NCBI GenBank assembly: GCA_037576195.1
Contig: CM075104.1
Location: 14,710,211-14,774,210, forward strand
Reading direction: 5' to 3'
Length of the DNA stretch: 64,000 nt
Source: Phytoseiulus persimilis
Lineage: Eukaryota; Arthropoda; Arachnida; Mesostigmata; Phytoseiidae
The translations under genes were made by a program, and so were the position numbers. Every line of letters starts with the position of its first letter. Position 1 is the first letter of the stretch. Of the stretch, positions 1 to 13,422 are shown one piece after another. The notes beneath the pieces are model-generated. The model was given only the letters and a program-made list of their open reading frames with translations. It was not told the DNA's origin and searched no databases.

Positions 1-3000
1 CGGGCGTGGAAGAAATGTTTTCCTCAATCGGAACTATCATGTTTTCTCCCGAAAGGTATCCATGCCTGCTATGCTCAAACGGATATCAGACGGAATCCCA
101 GCCACGAAAGTCCTCTGCCAAAGTGTGGGAGAAGACGAAGGCCTCGTAGCTTCTACCGTCTCTCCCTCCAGGGGCAGCGAAGGAATTCCAGAAGACGAGG
201 AAGCCGAATTCGAGAAACCGCAGCAGCCTGAGACGAAACAGGGTTTCACGTGGCGAATTGATCTCTCGCGTTCAGAGCCATTCTGGGAGAGCTGGTTCAA
301 GGGGCTTTCCTCCAAATTTCTGCGGTGTGAGTGCCCGAAACTTCTGTTGTTGGCAGGAATCGACAGACTCGACAAAGATCTCACAATCGGACAAATGCAA
401 GGAAAGTTCCAAACGCTGGTTCTGCCCAAGGTGGGCCACGCTGTTCATGAAGACGCTCCCGATAAGGTACGGAATACAGTTCGCTCAGTTCGATGAAGCC
501 GGATCGGATCAGAATCAATCGTATCATCTTTAGGTTGACGGTCGGCTCAACTTCCACCACCGATCTCTCATTTGTTGTGAAGCTATGAGTCATGAGCATG
601 AATCTCGGCGTATTAAACCGAGAGGCCCAGTGGAACGGTAACGTACCGCCTCATCGCACCCTGGTAATCGAGCGGAGTTTGTTCCAGGTTGCTGAGACGA
701 TTGCAGCGTATTTGGTCCGCAACAAACTCTGCGAAAAAATCGGGGATTTCCCGTCACCGACCGCCTGCTGCTGATGTTTACTGTTGAAGTTTGGAGAAAC
801 GCGTGACCCCTCACGGTTTACGAGGACGATACGTGCCTTCATCTGGAACGGCGCTCCTCATCCAACTCATACGAGTTTTCGAGCAGACAAGTTGGGCGGT
901 CGAGGAACTTAGATTTTGCAACGCTGAACAGCTGTCGCTCCGTGGAAAAAATCACGTGTTTCTGCTCCGTCGACGAGGACAAGGGGACCCTGAAAGAGAG
1001 AGAGCCCAGCTGCTCTTGAATAAAGAATGAGATTCTTATCGAGGTTCTTGACTGGAAGAGCTTGTTTTCGATCGTGGTTCCATAGATTGCCCAGCCAAGA
1101 TATACTTTTCTCGGAGTGGAGCCGCGGCTCCGCGCCTGTAGAGCCCACATTGCACGCAGCCGGAAGCAAAGGAAATCTCACTCAGTCTGTCGCTCTCGGA
1201 TTTTGGAGGAATTTCGTGTACCAGGCTGTTCAGAAACTCTTGAGCCTCAGGGTGAAAACGATCGATTAATGGGAAACCACTGTCGAGTGAGGAAGCGGAG
1301 GCTATCGGAAGACGATGTGCGCAAATTAAATGGCTCCCGCCTTTTCGCCCGTTTCAAACACCGGGATGCGTTCGGACATGTCAGTGCTTTTGACGAAACG
1401 AACTGCGAATTCGCGCCCCCCCATAGGGAAATCCGAACGACTTTTGGCGCCGATCTTTGAGTGTCAATGAGATCTGGGTGTACCATGACATCCCAGGAGC
1501 CGAAACTCATTACCCTTCGCCGTTGGGATAGAAACCAGAGAAGATCACTGGATTGTTGCGTTGAGCTTCGAGGAAAGAGCGTAGAACAGACCCAGAGTTT
1601 TATGGCCATCGAGCGTGTCCTTGCTGTTTAGGCTTGATACTTTTCGGGCAGCCTAGTATGCTTCATGCGTGCTCTGAATCTCCACAGACGAGGAATGCGA
1701 GTTCGAGACGAGGCTCGAGCGGTTTGTTCCACTGTTGTACAGAGTCCTCGTGGTAACAGGTGTCACTGCGCGATCACTACTTGCGGCGAAGCCACTCTGC
1801 AACGTGTAGTTCACGAAAACGGATGCAATGGTGATGCAGACTGCATCACTCCGTTACCATCATCCGGAAAAAGCAGAAGGGGCCGTCACTTGGGTGGCCC
1901 GGGAGTAGTTCAAGTCCCTGCTCCGAACCGAGAGAGTTGCGAGAGGAGGGGCCTTGGATACGACAGCGCGCCAACGAAATCAAAAAGCAAGCTCAGCAGA
2001 TTGTACTATAGGTATAACGCCGATAACAACGAGAAAAAGACAGCTGGAGACCGGAAGAAAGGACGAGTCAGCAAGGGCGAGATCAAGGTGAGGGAGGCCG
2101 GCTATGAAAGCTAACTTTTTTTCGACACAAAACGCATCGAAGCTTATGCTTGGGGCAAAGCGTCGCTGCAGAAACACTCCTGACCCCTCCTTCCAAGTGA
2201 TACGTACGCCACTGTCTGCAGCGCTGATCGAGTTATGAAACCGTTCCACGCGAAACCGGTGAATGTTCTCTGTGGCCTGTTCCTGCTGTTCCAGATCAGT
2301 GGCATCTGACGAGCTGAGACGGTCGTTTGCGAGAGGCCCATATGAACTCTCGACTCGATCGAACCCTGGATAATAGTTACTTCGATGCGACTGTATCTGG
2401 AGTGCAACACCGCATTCCGCCCACGTGCTCCCTGACTCGACGGAGAGCTGTCCTGATGGCACGCAGATCGAGAGATCCGAAGAAGTTGTCTGAGCACAGG
2501 TTTTCATTCCTTCCAAAGCTCACACAATGGTGGAATGAATCCGGCAAGTTCCTCAGACATGCATTATCCCCGTCCAACTGGACATCTGGGCTCTAAATGG
2601 TTGCATCGGTTCCGGGGACGGTTGCATTTAAGAATTATCTATTTTTTTCAAGTATCTGTCCCCATCATTGAGCCAACTCTTGCAGAAGGCGTTCCGTGGA
2701 TATCGCCATGGATGTGGGGAAACGAGTCGTCGGAGAATCCTCGGAAAACAATCCCAGGTGGTAGCGGGGGAGTTCTGGCTACGGTTGTCCCAATCGAGGC
2801 ATGGCCATTCCAGTTTTTTCCCGTGATCGACAGCTTCCTGGAGAAATCTGGGAACATGTTTGCCATTCGGGGTTGCGAATGAAAATTGCGAGAGGTTTTC
2901 GCATGGTCCAAGGAAATCCCGCAAACCCGAAAAATCAGCGTGAAAACCTATGCGTGATTTCATCGCGCGAACCTCCGGGTTTCCCGAATTTCGGACGGCA

Positions 3001-3304
3001 AGAGGTTTGAGCTGAGCATTGATGAGAGTGAATTCATCGAGGTATTCCAGGTACCGGAAATTCAGCGTTTAAGTTGATGTCAGTGGCTGAGATTCGGTGT
3101 TACGTAGACATATATCACAAGCCTTCAGGTAGAATGAGTCATAACAACTCGTCATAACCGACAGTTTCATTAGCTTCAGCTCCGTCAAAGCCTTCGCAAA
3201 GGTGTCCCCCCGAGTCGCCGCAGCTCCGCTGTCAAAGTCTCTGCTTCTGCGTTCGAAGAAGACGCAAAAAGTGCATGCAACAACCCTCAGAGCTGGCGTC
3301 GACG
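1..3304. other. no gene recognised
   Basis: About 3.3 kb with only short, overlapping open frames on both strands (longest about 178 codons, minus strand, near 1980-2516). None has a recognisable domain, a convincing signal peptide, or splice junctions that lead into another coding block. It reads as intergenic or intronic DNA. Confidence 0.5.
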
Positions 3305-3632
3305 TACAGTTAAACCCCGATTATTTCAACTAATTGATGCAAAAAAAAGTTGAGATAATCGAAAGTTGAAATAATCGAGAGATGACGAAATCACCCACAT
3401 TCTTGGACTCCGCAACCGATTCGGGAATGAGAGTCCGGGTTCGAACGCTAACCGATTCAGAACGATACGAGATATATTGACGATGGAAGATTCTGAACGA
3501 TGGATTCATCGCCCTTGTAAAAATACGCTTCCGGTCGACATCCTTCGGCCTGTTTCGCAGAGTTGAAACAATCGAGGTTCAAATGCGGAAGGTTGATATA
3601 ATCGGGGTTGAAATAATCGAGGTTGTACTGTA
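3305..3632. mobile_element. MITE, pogo/Tigger (Tc1-mariner superfamily)-like
   Basis: The two ends are imperfect inverted repeats of about 26 bp: CAGTTAAACCCCGATTATTT on the left, and CAGTACAACCTCGATTATTT on the reverse strand of the right end. Both are flanked directly by TA (3305-3306 and 3631-3632), the target duplication of Tc1/mariner elements. The body is 324 bp (3307-3630) with no coding capacity. Sub-terminal motifs (gttgaaataatcg and relatives) recur inside both ends, near 3340-3385 and 3560-3625. The CAGT...CTCGATTAT terminus resembles those of pogo/Tigger elements. It is therefore a non-autonomous copy that would depend on a transposase elsewhere. Confidence 0.75.
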
Positions 3633-6600
3633 ATCAAGTTCGTTCGAGATTTCTCTCCGAAGTTTCCGTGACAACTGGTCAGATCTAGCTCCGATATCGT
3701 GACTAGCGAGCCGTCGGTTAGTCATGAGAACAGATTATCGAAGCCTGTGGGGTTCTGACTACTTCGACCGTATCTCCGTCGACGGACAGATTGACAAAAC
3801 GGTATCGTCTCAGGGGGCTCGAGTCGGCTCTGACGAGGTCAGCGTCGGGAGCTTTTTCAGCTCTTCCAATTCACGGATGGCGTCCAAACCGTCGAATGAG
3901 ACCTCAGAATTGAGCACATTCAAATCCTGAACTCGACGGCGGTTTGGATACCGAAACAGGGTATGACACAAAATTTGAAAAATACGAAACTATTGGGAGG
4001 ACGATTTCACAAATGCTAGGATCCTCCTCCGCATAGAAAATCAGCTCTCCATAGCCCACATGTTCGCAGACATCGAACACATGATTGAGGAGACCATCTC
4101 AAACTCGAGATGGCATGGCATATCTTCCATCCTTAACGCAGACGAGCGACATTTCACGATCCTACTCATTCTCGTAATGGAACTCCTCAGGGTAACGAAA
4201 CTTGGATAGTACCAGGATCTGAATCGCGGATACTCAGTTTGCGCGAAAGTCCGGTTGAATCACAGCGGCTAGCTGGATTTTCCAGATTGAGGAGCGGACA
4301 CGGCTGCTCTGTGCGAAAAACGAGGCATTCGTGTTCTGAAAATAATTAGCCAGGTTTGGAGTGAGAAATGAACCGCTCTCGCGTACGGTGCTAACGTCCC
4401 AGGAATCACTCATGCTTCCTCTCAAGGGAATGGCTGTGAGCTCGTGAATCTAATGGTCTTGGAAACAACGGACGAATTCACAGAAAGGAGCCAACTCATC
4501 GAATTTCATGAGGCTTCATTGAATTTCCAAATCGGGAGGCTCCAGCTCGTAAAGCTTCATCCCGGCCACGCCAGTGGGAGCAATGGGCGCGAGCCCAATC
4601 TCTTGCCTCTTGAGGAATTTTTCCGAACCTCTCTCCAAGGAAGAAAATCGTCAATCATGTGTTCCATGGTTCCCGCATGTACAGGGTGGTCAACGTAAGG
4701 CGGGTATTTTCCTTCCCTTCCTTCTCTTGGTCATACCTCGGTGTGAAATGGTCCGATTTCGGAGGTTCATTTTGTAATTGATAGCTGCAAGTATGGTGCA
4801 ACCGACCTCGTTTCACTGAGCTTTTCCAGTTTTTTGTCCTGGAAGGAAAAGCTGAATGAGCTACATTTTCGGGCGAGAAAAAAGTTATCGGGTCGACCCG
4901 TCAACACCGTGATCGAGTACTTCGGGCCAATCTGAGAATTCTTCGCTATCGGGAAATTTTCCGAATTCGGCTACCCTGAGGAGATATGAAAATAGTCGCA
5001 TAAAGAAAATGTTGTCACCAGATCAGTGATTTTTGTGATGCTGATGCCATCGGTCGTCAATTCCGAGCTCTGGACCAATCCTCGCCATTTCTTGAGGCGA
5101 ATTCCTTCGCCGTATTCAATCACTCAATACCATCTGGATCGGCTTACCTTATTGTTAGTCGTTCCAATGTTCCTCTCCCTTCGTAACATATTTCGTTGCA
5201 TTTCCAGGTGAAGTGGCTCGTAGTTTTCGGTAATGTTCCAGATCGGACACGAGTAGCTCCTGGTCTCGGGGCGAACTTGTGTCCGATTTCCCTGGTTCTC
5301 AGTTTACCCACCCGGCTCAGAGGAATGAGTCGATCCTCAACTGTTCTCGAGGATCTGTTCTGCATACCATCTCTGTCGCGTGTGAGTAGGTATCGGGTCC
5401 GGCCTCCTTCCCACTCATGGAGTCTTTCTAGTTTGCGGTCTCAACTTTGCGCATCCTTTCCTTGATCGCCCTGTTGAATTCACCATGCAAATATGCAACT
5501 TGTTCTGTGTATGTCAGCGTGATCTCTTCACATTTGAACTGACAACACAGTTCTTGTGATCCCCGGTACGCTCTCGATTTCGCTCCGATCATGTCCACAA
5601 CCTTCAGTATGGCTTTAATTCCTCTCTAGTCAGGCGTGGACTCTATTGTGGTGAAGTATCTTACCTTGCTCTGTGCTTCTCTGGCTCCGGACGGAGTCCA
5701 GCCCGACTCGCTGGTGACGAATGAGTTTGCCATTCCACACGTTGGGACACTGCGAGAGTGTAGCTCCCCGCCTCAGTCTGGGCTGCTGATCTTTCATTTT
5801 CCCGAGTTTTTGACAAAACTGTTTGTGCATTTTGCATTTGTGTTTGTGACCGATGGAACGGCTACCGCTATCCATGGTCTTGGAGATCTCAAATACACTG
5901 AATTCGCATAGTGATCTTGCATGCAGCTGATTTTGGGCTCTCCGAGATTTCACTATCCAAATATCCTCTCGGCGATCTGAGTGGCCCGCGGAGGCGGATT
6001 CACATATGTTTATAGTGCCGCGAGGTAGCGTCTTCCCTCTCATCATACAAGGTTCCTCCGTTACCATTTCGCAGTGACAGAATACCGCGGTCGTGTTTTT
6101 TTTTTGATGGATCGGATGTTGGCTTCATTCAATCGATGTCAGCTCTTCTCCTATCGAAAATTCCCGAATAATCTCCCCAAGACGCTCTCTTTCGCAGCTG
6201 TGAATCAAGTAGGCTTAATCTCCATCTTTCAACTCCTCATTGTTACCAGGATCCACTTGGTGCGAGTTTAGCGCCTCCAACTTTGGAAAGCTCGGGAGAT
6301 ATTCTCAGACTGGGTCATGATCCGGTATAGATCTAGAGGAGTTGCCCTTCGAAGTGAGTGTTCTGTCCACATCTGGCAAGCCTCAGGGATTCTCCCGCGA
6401 GCATTCGGGAAACTCCGGAACGAATTGCTCTGGTTATGCTCGGTGATTGTCTTGAAATCTATTGCTTCAATACCCGAACAAATTCCAACAAACATACCGA
6501 CGAGGTCTCGAGAGGCAACGCTGAGACTCACAAATGTTTTCTCCCCCGGAAAATGTTTCTTAGAGGTCTCCGAGCCGGAGACCTACCGCACCGAACGATA

Positions 6601-9600
6601 TTGCACGCGAGGATCAATATGAAGACTATTTTCCAATAACGGTCACTGATGTTCTGTAGAGAGAATTTTTCTCGATCGTTCCCCTTGTCAAGCAAATCAA
6701 CAAATTTCTCTCAGGAGCTTCGGAGCTTACAGCAATATGGCTCCTGGACCGCTCGCGCGAAACCGTTGCAGCCATCATTTGTATGGTCTGAATCTAACCT
6801 TCGGGCCTCGGTCTAAACAACCGGAAGAGCTGCTCATTAGGTAGCAGGACATACCCTCACACAATCCAGTCGGGAAATCTGTAGAGATTCTTAGGAATTC
6901 CCTCGCTGGCAAACAAGCATCCATCCACGGCAGGTCTCGGTCCTGAGCTCCGTTGTGTTTCTTAACCTTACAATGCCAATTACTTTACAGACGGTTGCTC
7001 CCACGCTTGCCGTGAACTGCTCCGCACTCTCTCGCTCCAAGCGAGTTGCCGCTCTATGCGGAATGTGAGCAGAGTGCACTTTCCGCGGTGCATCGAATAA
7101 GGTCAAGTACACATTACAGCACAACCTCGACTTTATTATCTCAGTCGGACAGAACAAGGTAGAGTAATGAAGGGCGGAATCGCGAAGGCAGATGGCATCG
7201 AGAGGAAAGTCCAAGAAGTTGATAAAATCGAGATCGGACCGTGAATAAGAAAGCATGATCTGTTTGAGGAAATCGTCAATGGTAAACTCTCCAGAATCCT
7301 TGGGGACGTCATTTCGGGAAGATCTCTAGACATCGAGTCAGCTGCTTGGATACGAGGAGGCGTTTCATCCTGATGGACCGTCGGGACATCGCTCATAACG
7401 GATGGGCGACAGCCGTTACTCACATACTTCTTCGGCCGCCTCTATGGTGGCAAACTGCTGTGGCAGAATCCAGCGGGAGGTTTGACCCACTCACCGTTCA
7501 TCCTCCTCGAAATTTCTGGGATACTGGAAGTGAGACAGTGAGGTGCTCGATGGCCGATGGAGTCTAACGACAGGCTCAATTTACGCTTTTTTATCGTTTT
7601 TCTGGAGTTGTGCGTGGATATGTCTCCTGCGATATCTCTGCAGAGTGTTCATTGAAACCGGTCTTAGATCGGGCGATTCCGGTCCCAGGGGGCGGCTTAC
7701 GAAACCAGCCTCCTAGGTTTCTGATGATTACGAAGTGAATGTTGTACTCAGTTTGCGGCCTCTATAGGGAACGTCCATCATCGTTACACAGTCCAGGGAT
7801 CGCTTCCGCACCAACCTTTCAGTCTCAACCCGTTCCCCGGTATCCTCGGTGCAAGCTTTGTGTGCTAGTGGCCGCCCCCTGTGTGAAAAACACTCTCCAA
7901 TTTCGATACGTTGCCAGTCTTCGCTTGATGCGAAGACGCGCGGAACTCGCCGGCCAGCATGCCCGTGAACAGTTGATTGGACCACGCAACGAATCGCTTT
8001 CGGCCAAGAAGTGGCAGCTGTCCTAGACAGCTGCCCTTCACCGAGAAAATATCACGCAGGCCCCTGGAGAATCGCCATCAATGTGGACGAATGAATCACC
8101 TGAATTGTACATTCAAACAGAACTCCCAAATGGCGGCTCTTCATTTTTAAACAAGTAGCCCAGTAGTGTGCGTGGAATGGGGGCCGAAGCCGCCGCCTTG
8201 CAACCAGGAACGGCTTCGGTATAAAAAACTTGACCTGACTTGATGATCTAGGGATCGCCGAGGAAGCGTCCGGCGAGTTTCCTCTCTTCGTCCAGTGATG
8301 CACCACCTGTTCACCGAACCACCTCCGGAAAACTTACATGTTAGTCGCTTCCACTCATGAAGTCGAGCGGCCTGTTTCACTTTTTTTCACGGATCAGCGA
8401 CCTTGGAAAAACACATGGAAATGAGCTGAGGTTGTCACAGGGACTTGATGAGGGGAGAACTCGCCGTTCAGTGATCCGAAAGACTCGAATGAACAGATAC
8501 TAGCCAATGAGCTGTATTTATATCGAATCCTCGGGTTCAGCCGATACGAATTCGAGGGGCGCGATCTTCTGCTATCCGAAGAACCGGGTGGCCTGAGATC
8601 AACTTCAGTAAGGGCCGCTGCTCATGGGCTCATGTGCATCGTTTGCCGGTTCTATGAATGAATCCAATTTGAGTATTCTTCCCGAAAAACTACTACGGGG
8701 GACGGCAGAGCTCGAGCTCCGCTGACTTCTCGAATCATTCGACCCCTGACTAAAACGATCCGTGAATTTCTCGACGATGCCGGACGAATCTCCTCACAGG
8801 CTCAGGGAGCACGATCGGGAACCAAGTTTGATTAGGCCCTCATTAAGCCAAGGTCGGGCTCTGTGATTACCGATCGATACGTTAAAATGGAGCAAGTCGT
8901 GACTCAACGGATTTCCAAAGGTCTCGTCATAACTCGAGGCTCAGACCGCTGCGGAACTTTCTCCTCGGATCTATCTTGTCAGACCCCCAAGCCTCCGTTG
9001 GAGAAGCCTCTTCATGCCAAACGGGAGCGTCATGTTCCTTCCCTGGAAATTCGCTCTCGGCTCGGAGGAATTCTGGAATGATCGCGCATTCTGTTGAGAC
9101 TCGTCCAGTAGCGAACATCAGTCCCCCGTCAATAATGGATCTCAAGATATAATCAACCCACTGAAGTACTTTCTGGGTCGGTCCCTTCGGAACAACAGGA
9201 TGGCGATAACAGGAAGCTACGAGGAGCCTTTATCCGAGAGAAATATCAAACAACAGTTTTCGATGACGGTGAGGCCACGTCAGGCTCCGCCGAGGGAACT
9301 TGAGCATCAGTATCACACAGGATTCTCCTCGTTTCCGCTGTCAACGATTCACAGTTTTTCCCCGAGTTTTCCGTCGCCACGGTGACTCGATCCCAATCGA
9401 GTTGACACCGATTCGAGAGCGCTGTACAATATTGGCTCGTACATTGTTATCACGCGTCAGATGGGCTTCTTGACGCATGAAAAACGGGACACAGCTCAGT
9501 CGTTTGTCTGGAACGATTCCCACCACTCACCGTAGAATTTTCGGCCGGAAGGGCCAACGTGTAAGGTTCGCATACAACATGAAATACGTTTCCCATTCGG

Positions 9601-12122
9601 TGTGCATTCACGCGTTCCCGATGCGGCTTTGCGAGCTCATTCTGATTTTCACTTGACTCGCACTTACTGGCGAAGGTTTCCATCTCAGGAGGATGATTGG
9701 GAAGACGGGATGAAGTGTTGCTGGAAGCGCTTTTTCATTAGAGTCGTTCCGATCGCAGCGTGACGCCCAACGTGATGCTTCATATCTCTCTCCGTTCTCA
9801 GCGCTGTTCCGCTGCGTGTCGAGATTGGCATTATTCTGAGCCGACAACGCAGCCCAGCAGCTGGATGGCATCAAGGTCGACTACGAAAATTAGAAGATTG
9901 TGGCCCCTATGGTTTTCACGGAGAAAATGTTCCATTTCGGTCCGAGCGACGTCTATCCCATTAGAACGTTTTGCAAATTATCGTCTGCACAGCTCCGAGA
10001 TCGACAGGTCCGTGACCGTTCAGTTTGACGCAAATGACTGAATCGCCCACCTTCACACATTCCTTTAGCCCTCGACAGATATCTTCGGCCTCGTCCCCAG
10101 CTCCAGCGAGGGGCGGTTTGCGACTGCGGTCGGATTCTGCTCGAGAGTTTACAACTCCGTTCCACTGCGTAACTGGGAACGATCATCCAACGATAATCCT
10201 GATTCCTGTGACTTTCCCTCATATCTTTGCTCGAGTGGATCGTGCACGAGGCCTGTTCACATACGTCGAATCGTCAAGCGTTGCGAGGGATGAAAGTCGG
10301 GCCGTTCCTTCTCACGCATGAAGCACGAAGCATCCGGATTTGTTTTCAATGCCCGTAAGCGGCGGTTCTCTTCGATGTTTGAATAATCTGTCATAAGAAC
10401 TCCAACACCTCCTTCACCAGTTCGTTCCACAAGATGAGAAACTACCTCGATACCTGAGACGAGTGCATCGGAGGAACACGGTCCCCAGATAACTGACATA
10501 TGTTAGGTCGACTCTGTGGAATTACGAATGAGCGATAAGTTAGGCAACCTACTTTTTCCTGCTGAGCGGACGAATACGAAGGCAAGTCAGGAAGAACTGT
10601 CCTGCTGTGAACTGAGCGATTAATATTCAACTGGTGAAATTCCTTGCAGCGCATGCGAACGGCAGACCGCGATAATATTCCCTATGAATTTTAATCACGA
10701 ACGAAGGGTTCGGTTTCTTGACTGATATCATAACCGGCCGGACTCTGAAGTTCCCGATCTCAGGAGTGCTTTGCTTTGAGCCCTCTGGAAGTGCACCCTT
10801 CGCCCGCTGTCTCCGCAGAGATACTACCCCATAAGTGCAGACCGAATAACTGGACGACTCCAAGGCGCGACCAGACTTTTCACTGTATGCGTTCGGCAAG
10901 GAGAGGATGTTGACTCTCGACTCTTATTCACCCCGAGCCGATTCTACAGAGAAGAGCCGTGAGATTGTTTAATATCAGAACGCATGTCATCAACGATGCG
11001 ATTGTAGTTCCGCAATGGAGGGAACCGGCGGTCTCAAGTCGAAGCTCGCTGATCAGAGAATCTCATAGTCAGCGAATTTTGTGGGCAACACTCCCATTCT
11101 CTACTTCGCTCCGGCCTGGAGCTGCGCGGCAGCATCCAGGCCGAAAGAAAGAACAAATAGCTCGGTTCTGTTCTCCCATTAATGGAAATTTCTTCCCCGC
11201 TTATCGTCAGTGCTATCTCACGGATGTTCCGCGAATACCATTGGGATTGGCGAGACGCTGACAGATTTCACAATCTATTGTATTTACCATGGAAATTCCA
11301 GAAACGAGACGGCAGCGACGTGTTGATGAGCCCGGAACGCGCCTCTGAGACTTTCCCGAGGAACTGTCATTGGTTCCGATAACGGCTCTTCTCGCGCCCG
11401 GTCGTGTCTTTCAAAGATTTCACGGAGCACTCAACCGATAGTTCCATCGATCGCTCGCTCTATCTCTCCCCAAGCCCTGACATGTTCTCTCTGCACCGCC
11501 TAGATTCAGTAGAACATGTTTTCAAGCTAAGCTTCAATTAAAGAGTTTCCTTCCGAAGGAACCTCGAAAATAGAACGATAACGGCAGAAGTACTGGAGCG
11601 AACGGATAAGCTCCAACGGCCCTTTGTGTTCTCAACCGGCTCGCAGGCCGAATGATTCGGCAGCAGCGCTCACGTGAGTGGAGCGTGATGCTTCGTACCG
11701 CTGCGGTGGCTTACCAGCGAATTCAACCCAACAAACATCGAACAACCCAGCGAGAGAGGAAACGGGCCACCCCGAACTCCAACCTTCCCTCATCATCGGT
11801 TGAGCTCGCTTTCGGAGGAACGCGGTGGAATCGAGTCGTTTTTTGTGAGAGTCTACCGTTAGCAGCGATGAATACCTGAGGGGGGTGTCGGGTGTCGCCA
11901 TTGCACGCCGTGAGGGGCTGCGCAAGAGATTCTCTCCTCCACGGAAGAGATTATGAACGAATGCATACCACGCATCAGCTGTTATCAGCACTAAGTTCAT
12001 TATGGCGGCCTCATGAATAATGTCATCGGTCGATCGGTCACCGGCCTCAGAATCGGCTTGTTGGGCTAGGCGACGAGTGTGTGTCGCGAAGAGACGGTCA
12101 ATCGTGTCCAGCTAGGGCGGCA
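3633..12122. other. no gene recognised
   Basis: Roughly 8.5 kb with scattered short open frames on both strands, none longer than about 145 codons. I recognise no domain and no chain of phase-compatible exons. A minus-strand frame near 5630-6067 and neighbouring broken frames could be remains of an old retroelement, but no diagnostic reverse transcriptase, integrase or gag motif is readable. A run of ten T sits at about 6098-6107. Confidence 0.45.
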
Positions 12123-13422
12123 TCAGGCACAATGAGCGCATGCTTCGATCGAGCGAGTGGGAGAAAGCAGAGGAGGAGAAAAAATGTAGTGCGCAGCGAG
12201 GCCCCGCACTCCCCCGGAGAGACTCGCTCGCTCCGATAGGATCTGAAAGACGACGAAAAAGAAGAGGCCTGCTGCCGCCGTTGGTCGTTCGGTCTCCGAT
12301 TTGCTGTTGAGGCGGCTGCTGCCGCTGGATCTGACGACTATCATCGTCAGCAACGCCGGGCAGGGAGTTCGCTTGCTGGATTGCTGTTTCGGACCGCTGA
12401 GAAGAAAACGACGACGAGAGGAAAGAAGAACCAGAGAAAGACTACAGGTAGCCGACGACGCGACGTCGAGAAGAGCTCCGTCAGACGCCTCTCCTTGGTT
12501 TCCCTGGTGGTCGACGACGTACAGCTAGTCGGGCGTCGTCGGACACCGCGCGCTAGAGCGCCGGCGCGGCGTTCCGGTTGCTGTTGCCGTCGTCGTTGCC
12601 GGCTACCATCGAGGAATGAAACGAGCGAGCAGGCAAGCAGCCGAGAGAGGGGAAAGACAGCGAGAGGAAGAGAGAATTGTGAGATGGATTCGTAGCAGTC
12701 GCCGCCCTGTACAGCGAAGGAAGCTCGCAACGCGCAGACGGTTGCCCGGAGCCATCTACCAGCAGCGAGGTTTGCTGCTGGCTGATCTTACCGGTCGGTA
12801 GATTCCAACCGAGTTAAAACCATCTCGGCAGCAGCCAAGCATCAAGTAAGCAGCGAGCGGCCTGACCGTCCGGAGGAAGACAGACGGACGGACGAACGGA
12901 TGGAAGGACAGACAGACGGGGAGGCAGCCAGCCAGTCAAGCAGGAGTAAGGAGGAGATGTTTTGGTGCCGCTGTCGTTGAGAGTGAGGAGAGGAGAGTTT
13001 GCTACGACGGCGGCTGCGAGTTGTTGGCTGACTGGATGGAAGACTGGCTGGCAAGCAAGCAGCCAGGCACATAGGCATACATACACTCAGTCAGTCAGTC
13101 AGGCTGGCAGGCAGGCAGGCGAGCAGACAGTCAGGCAGACTCACTAGTCGACTGCTAGCGTGGGGTAGCTGTGGCAGAAACTACAGAATAAAGGAGAGTT
13201 CCAATCGAAACGACTCGACTCCACGCTGTGTGTTCTGATCGAAGTGTACCAAGTGAATCGGTGTGTGCATGTGCGTGTGTGCGTGCTTCTGTGCGAGTGT
13301 CAGCCAGATCTAGTGGATGCGACAAGTTCGTCTTCTCGTGGAAGTTTCACAAGGAGTCAGCGGAATGAAGAGCCTCGGAAGCTCGCTGAGACACTTCAAC
13401 GCGACGCGAACAACACACTCAG
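12123..13422 (+). promoter_or_regulatory. GC-rich, simple-repeat stretch; possible promoter and 5' leader exon
   Basis: Composition changes sharply here: GC-rich, purine-rich, full of CGACGACG-, GAGAGGAA- and CAGACAGACGGA-type runs. It includes a (CAGT)n/(GGCA)n microsatellite near 13085-13140 and a (TG)n-rich run near 13258-13300. Such sequence is common in long 5' leaders and promoter-proximal DNA of animal developmental genes. A possible splice donor follows CACTCAG at 13422/13423 (gtagat, not an ideal consensus). The next strong downstream signal is the acceptor at 16641 that opens the jing coding region. That jing exon has an in-frame stop just after its acceptor, so jing needs at least one upstream non-coding exon. 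Linking the two is inference; open frames on both strands here are low-complexity artefacts. Confidence 0.35.

Noticed and set aside
5144-6531. Possible degenerate retroelement on the minus strand
   Set aside because: Broken frames follow each other but no reverse transcriptase, integrase or zinc-knuckle motif could be read.
12347-12730. Open frames on both strands in the GC-rich island
   Set aside because: Low-complexity Arg/Ser/Val runs caused by simple repeats.
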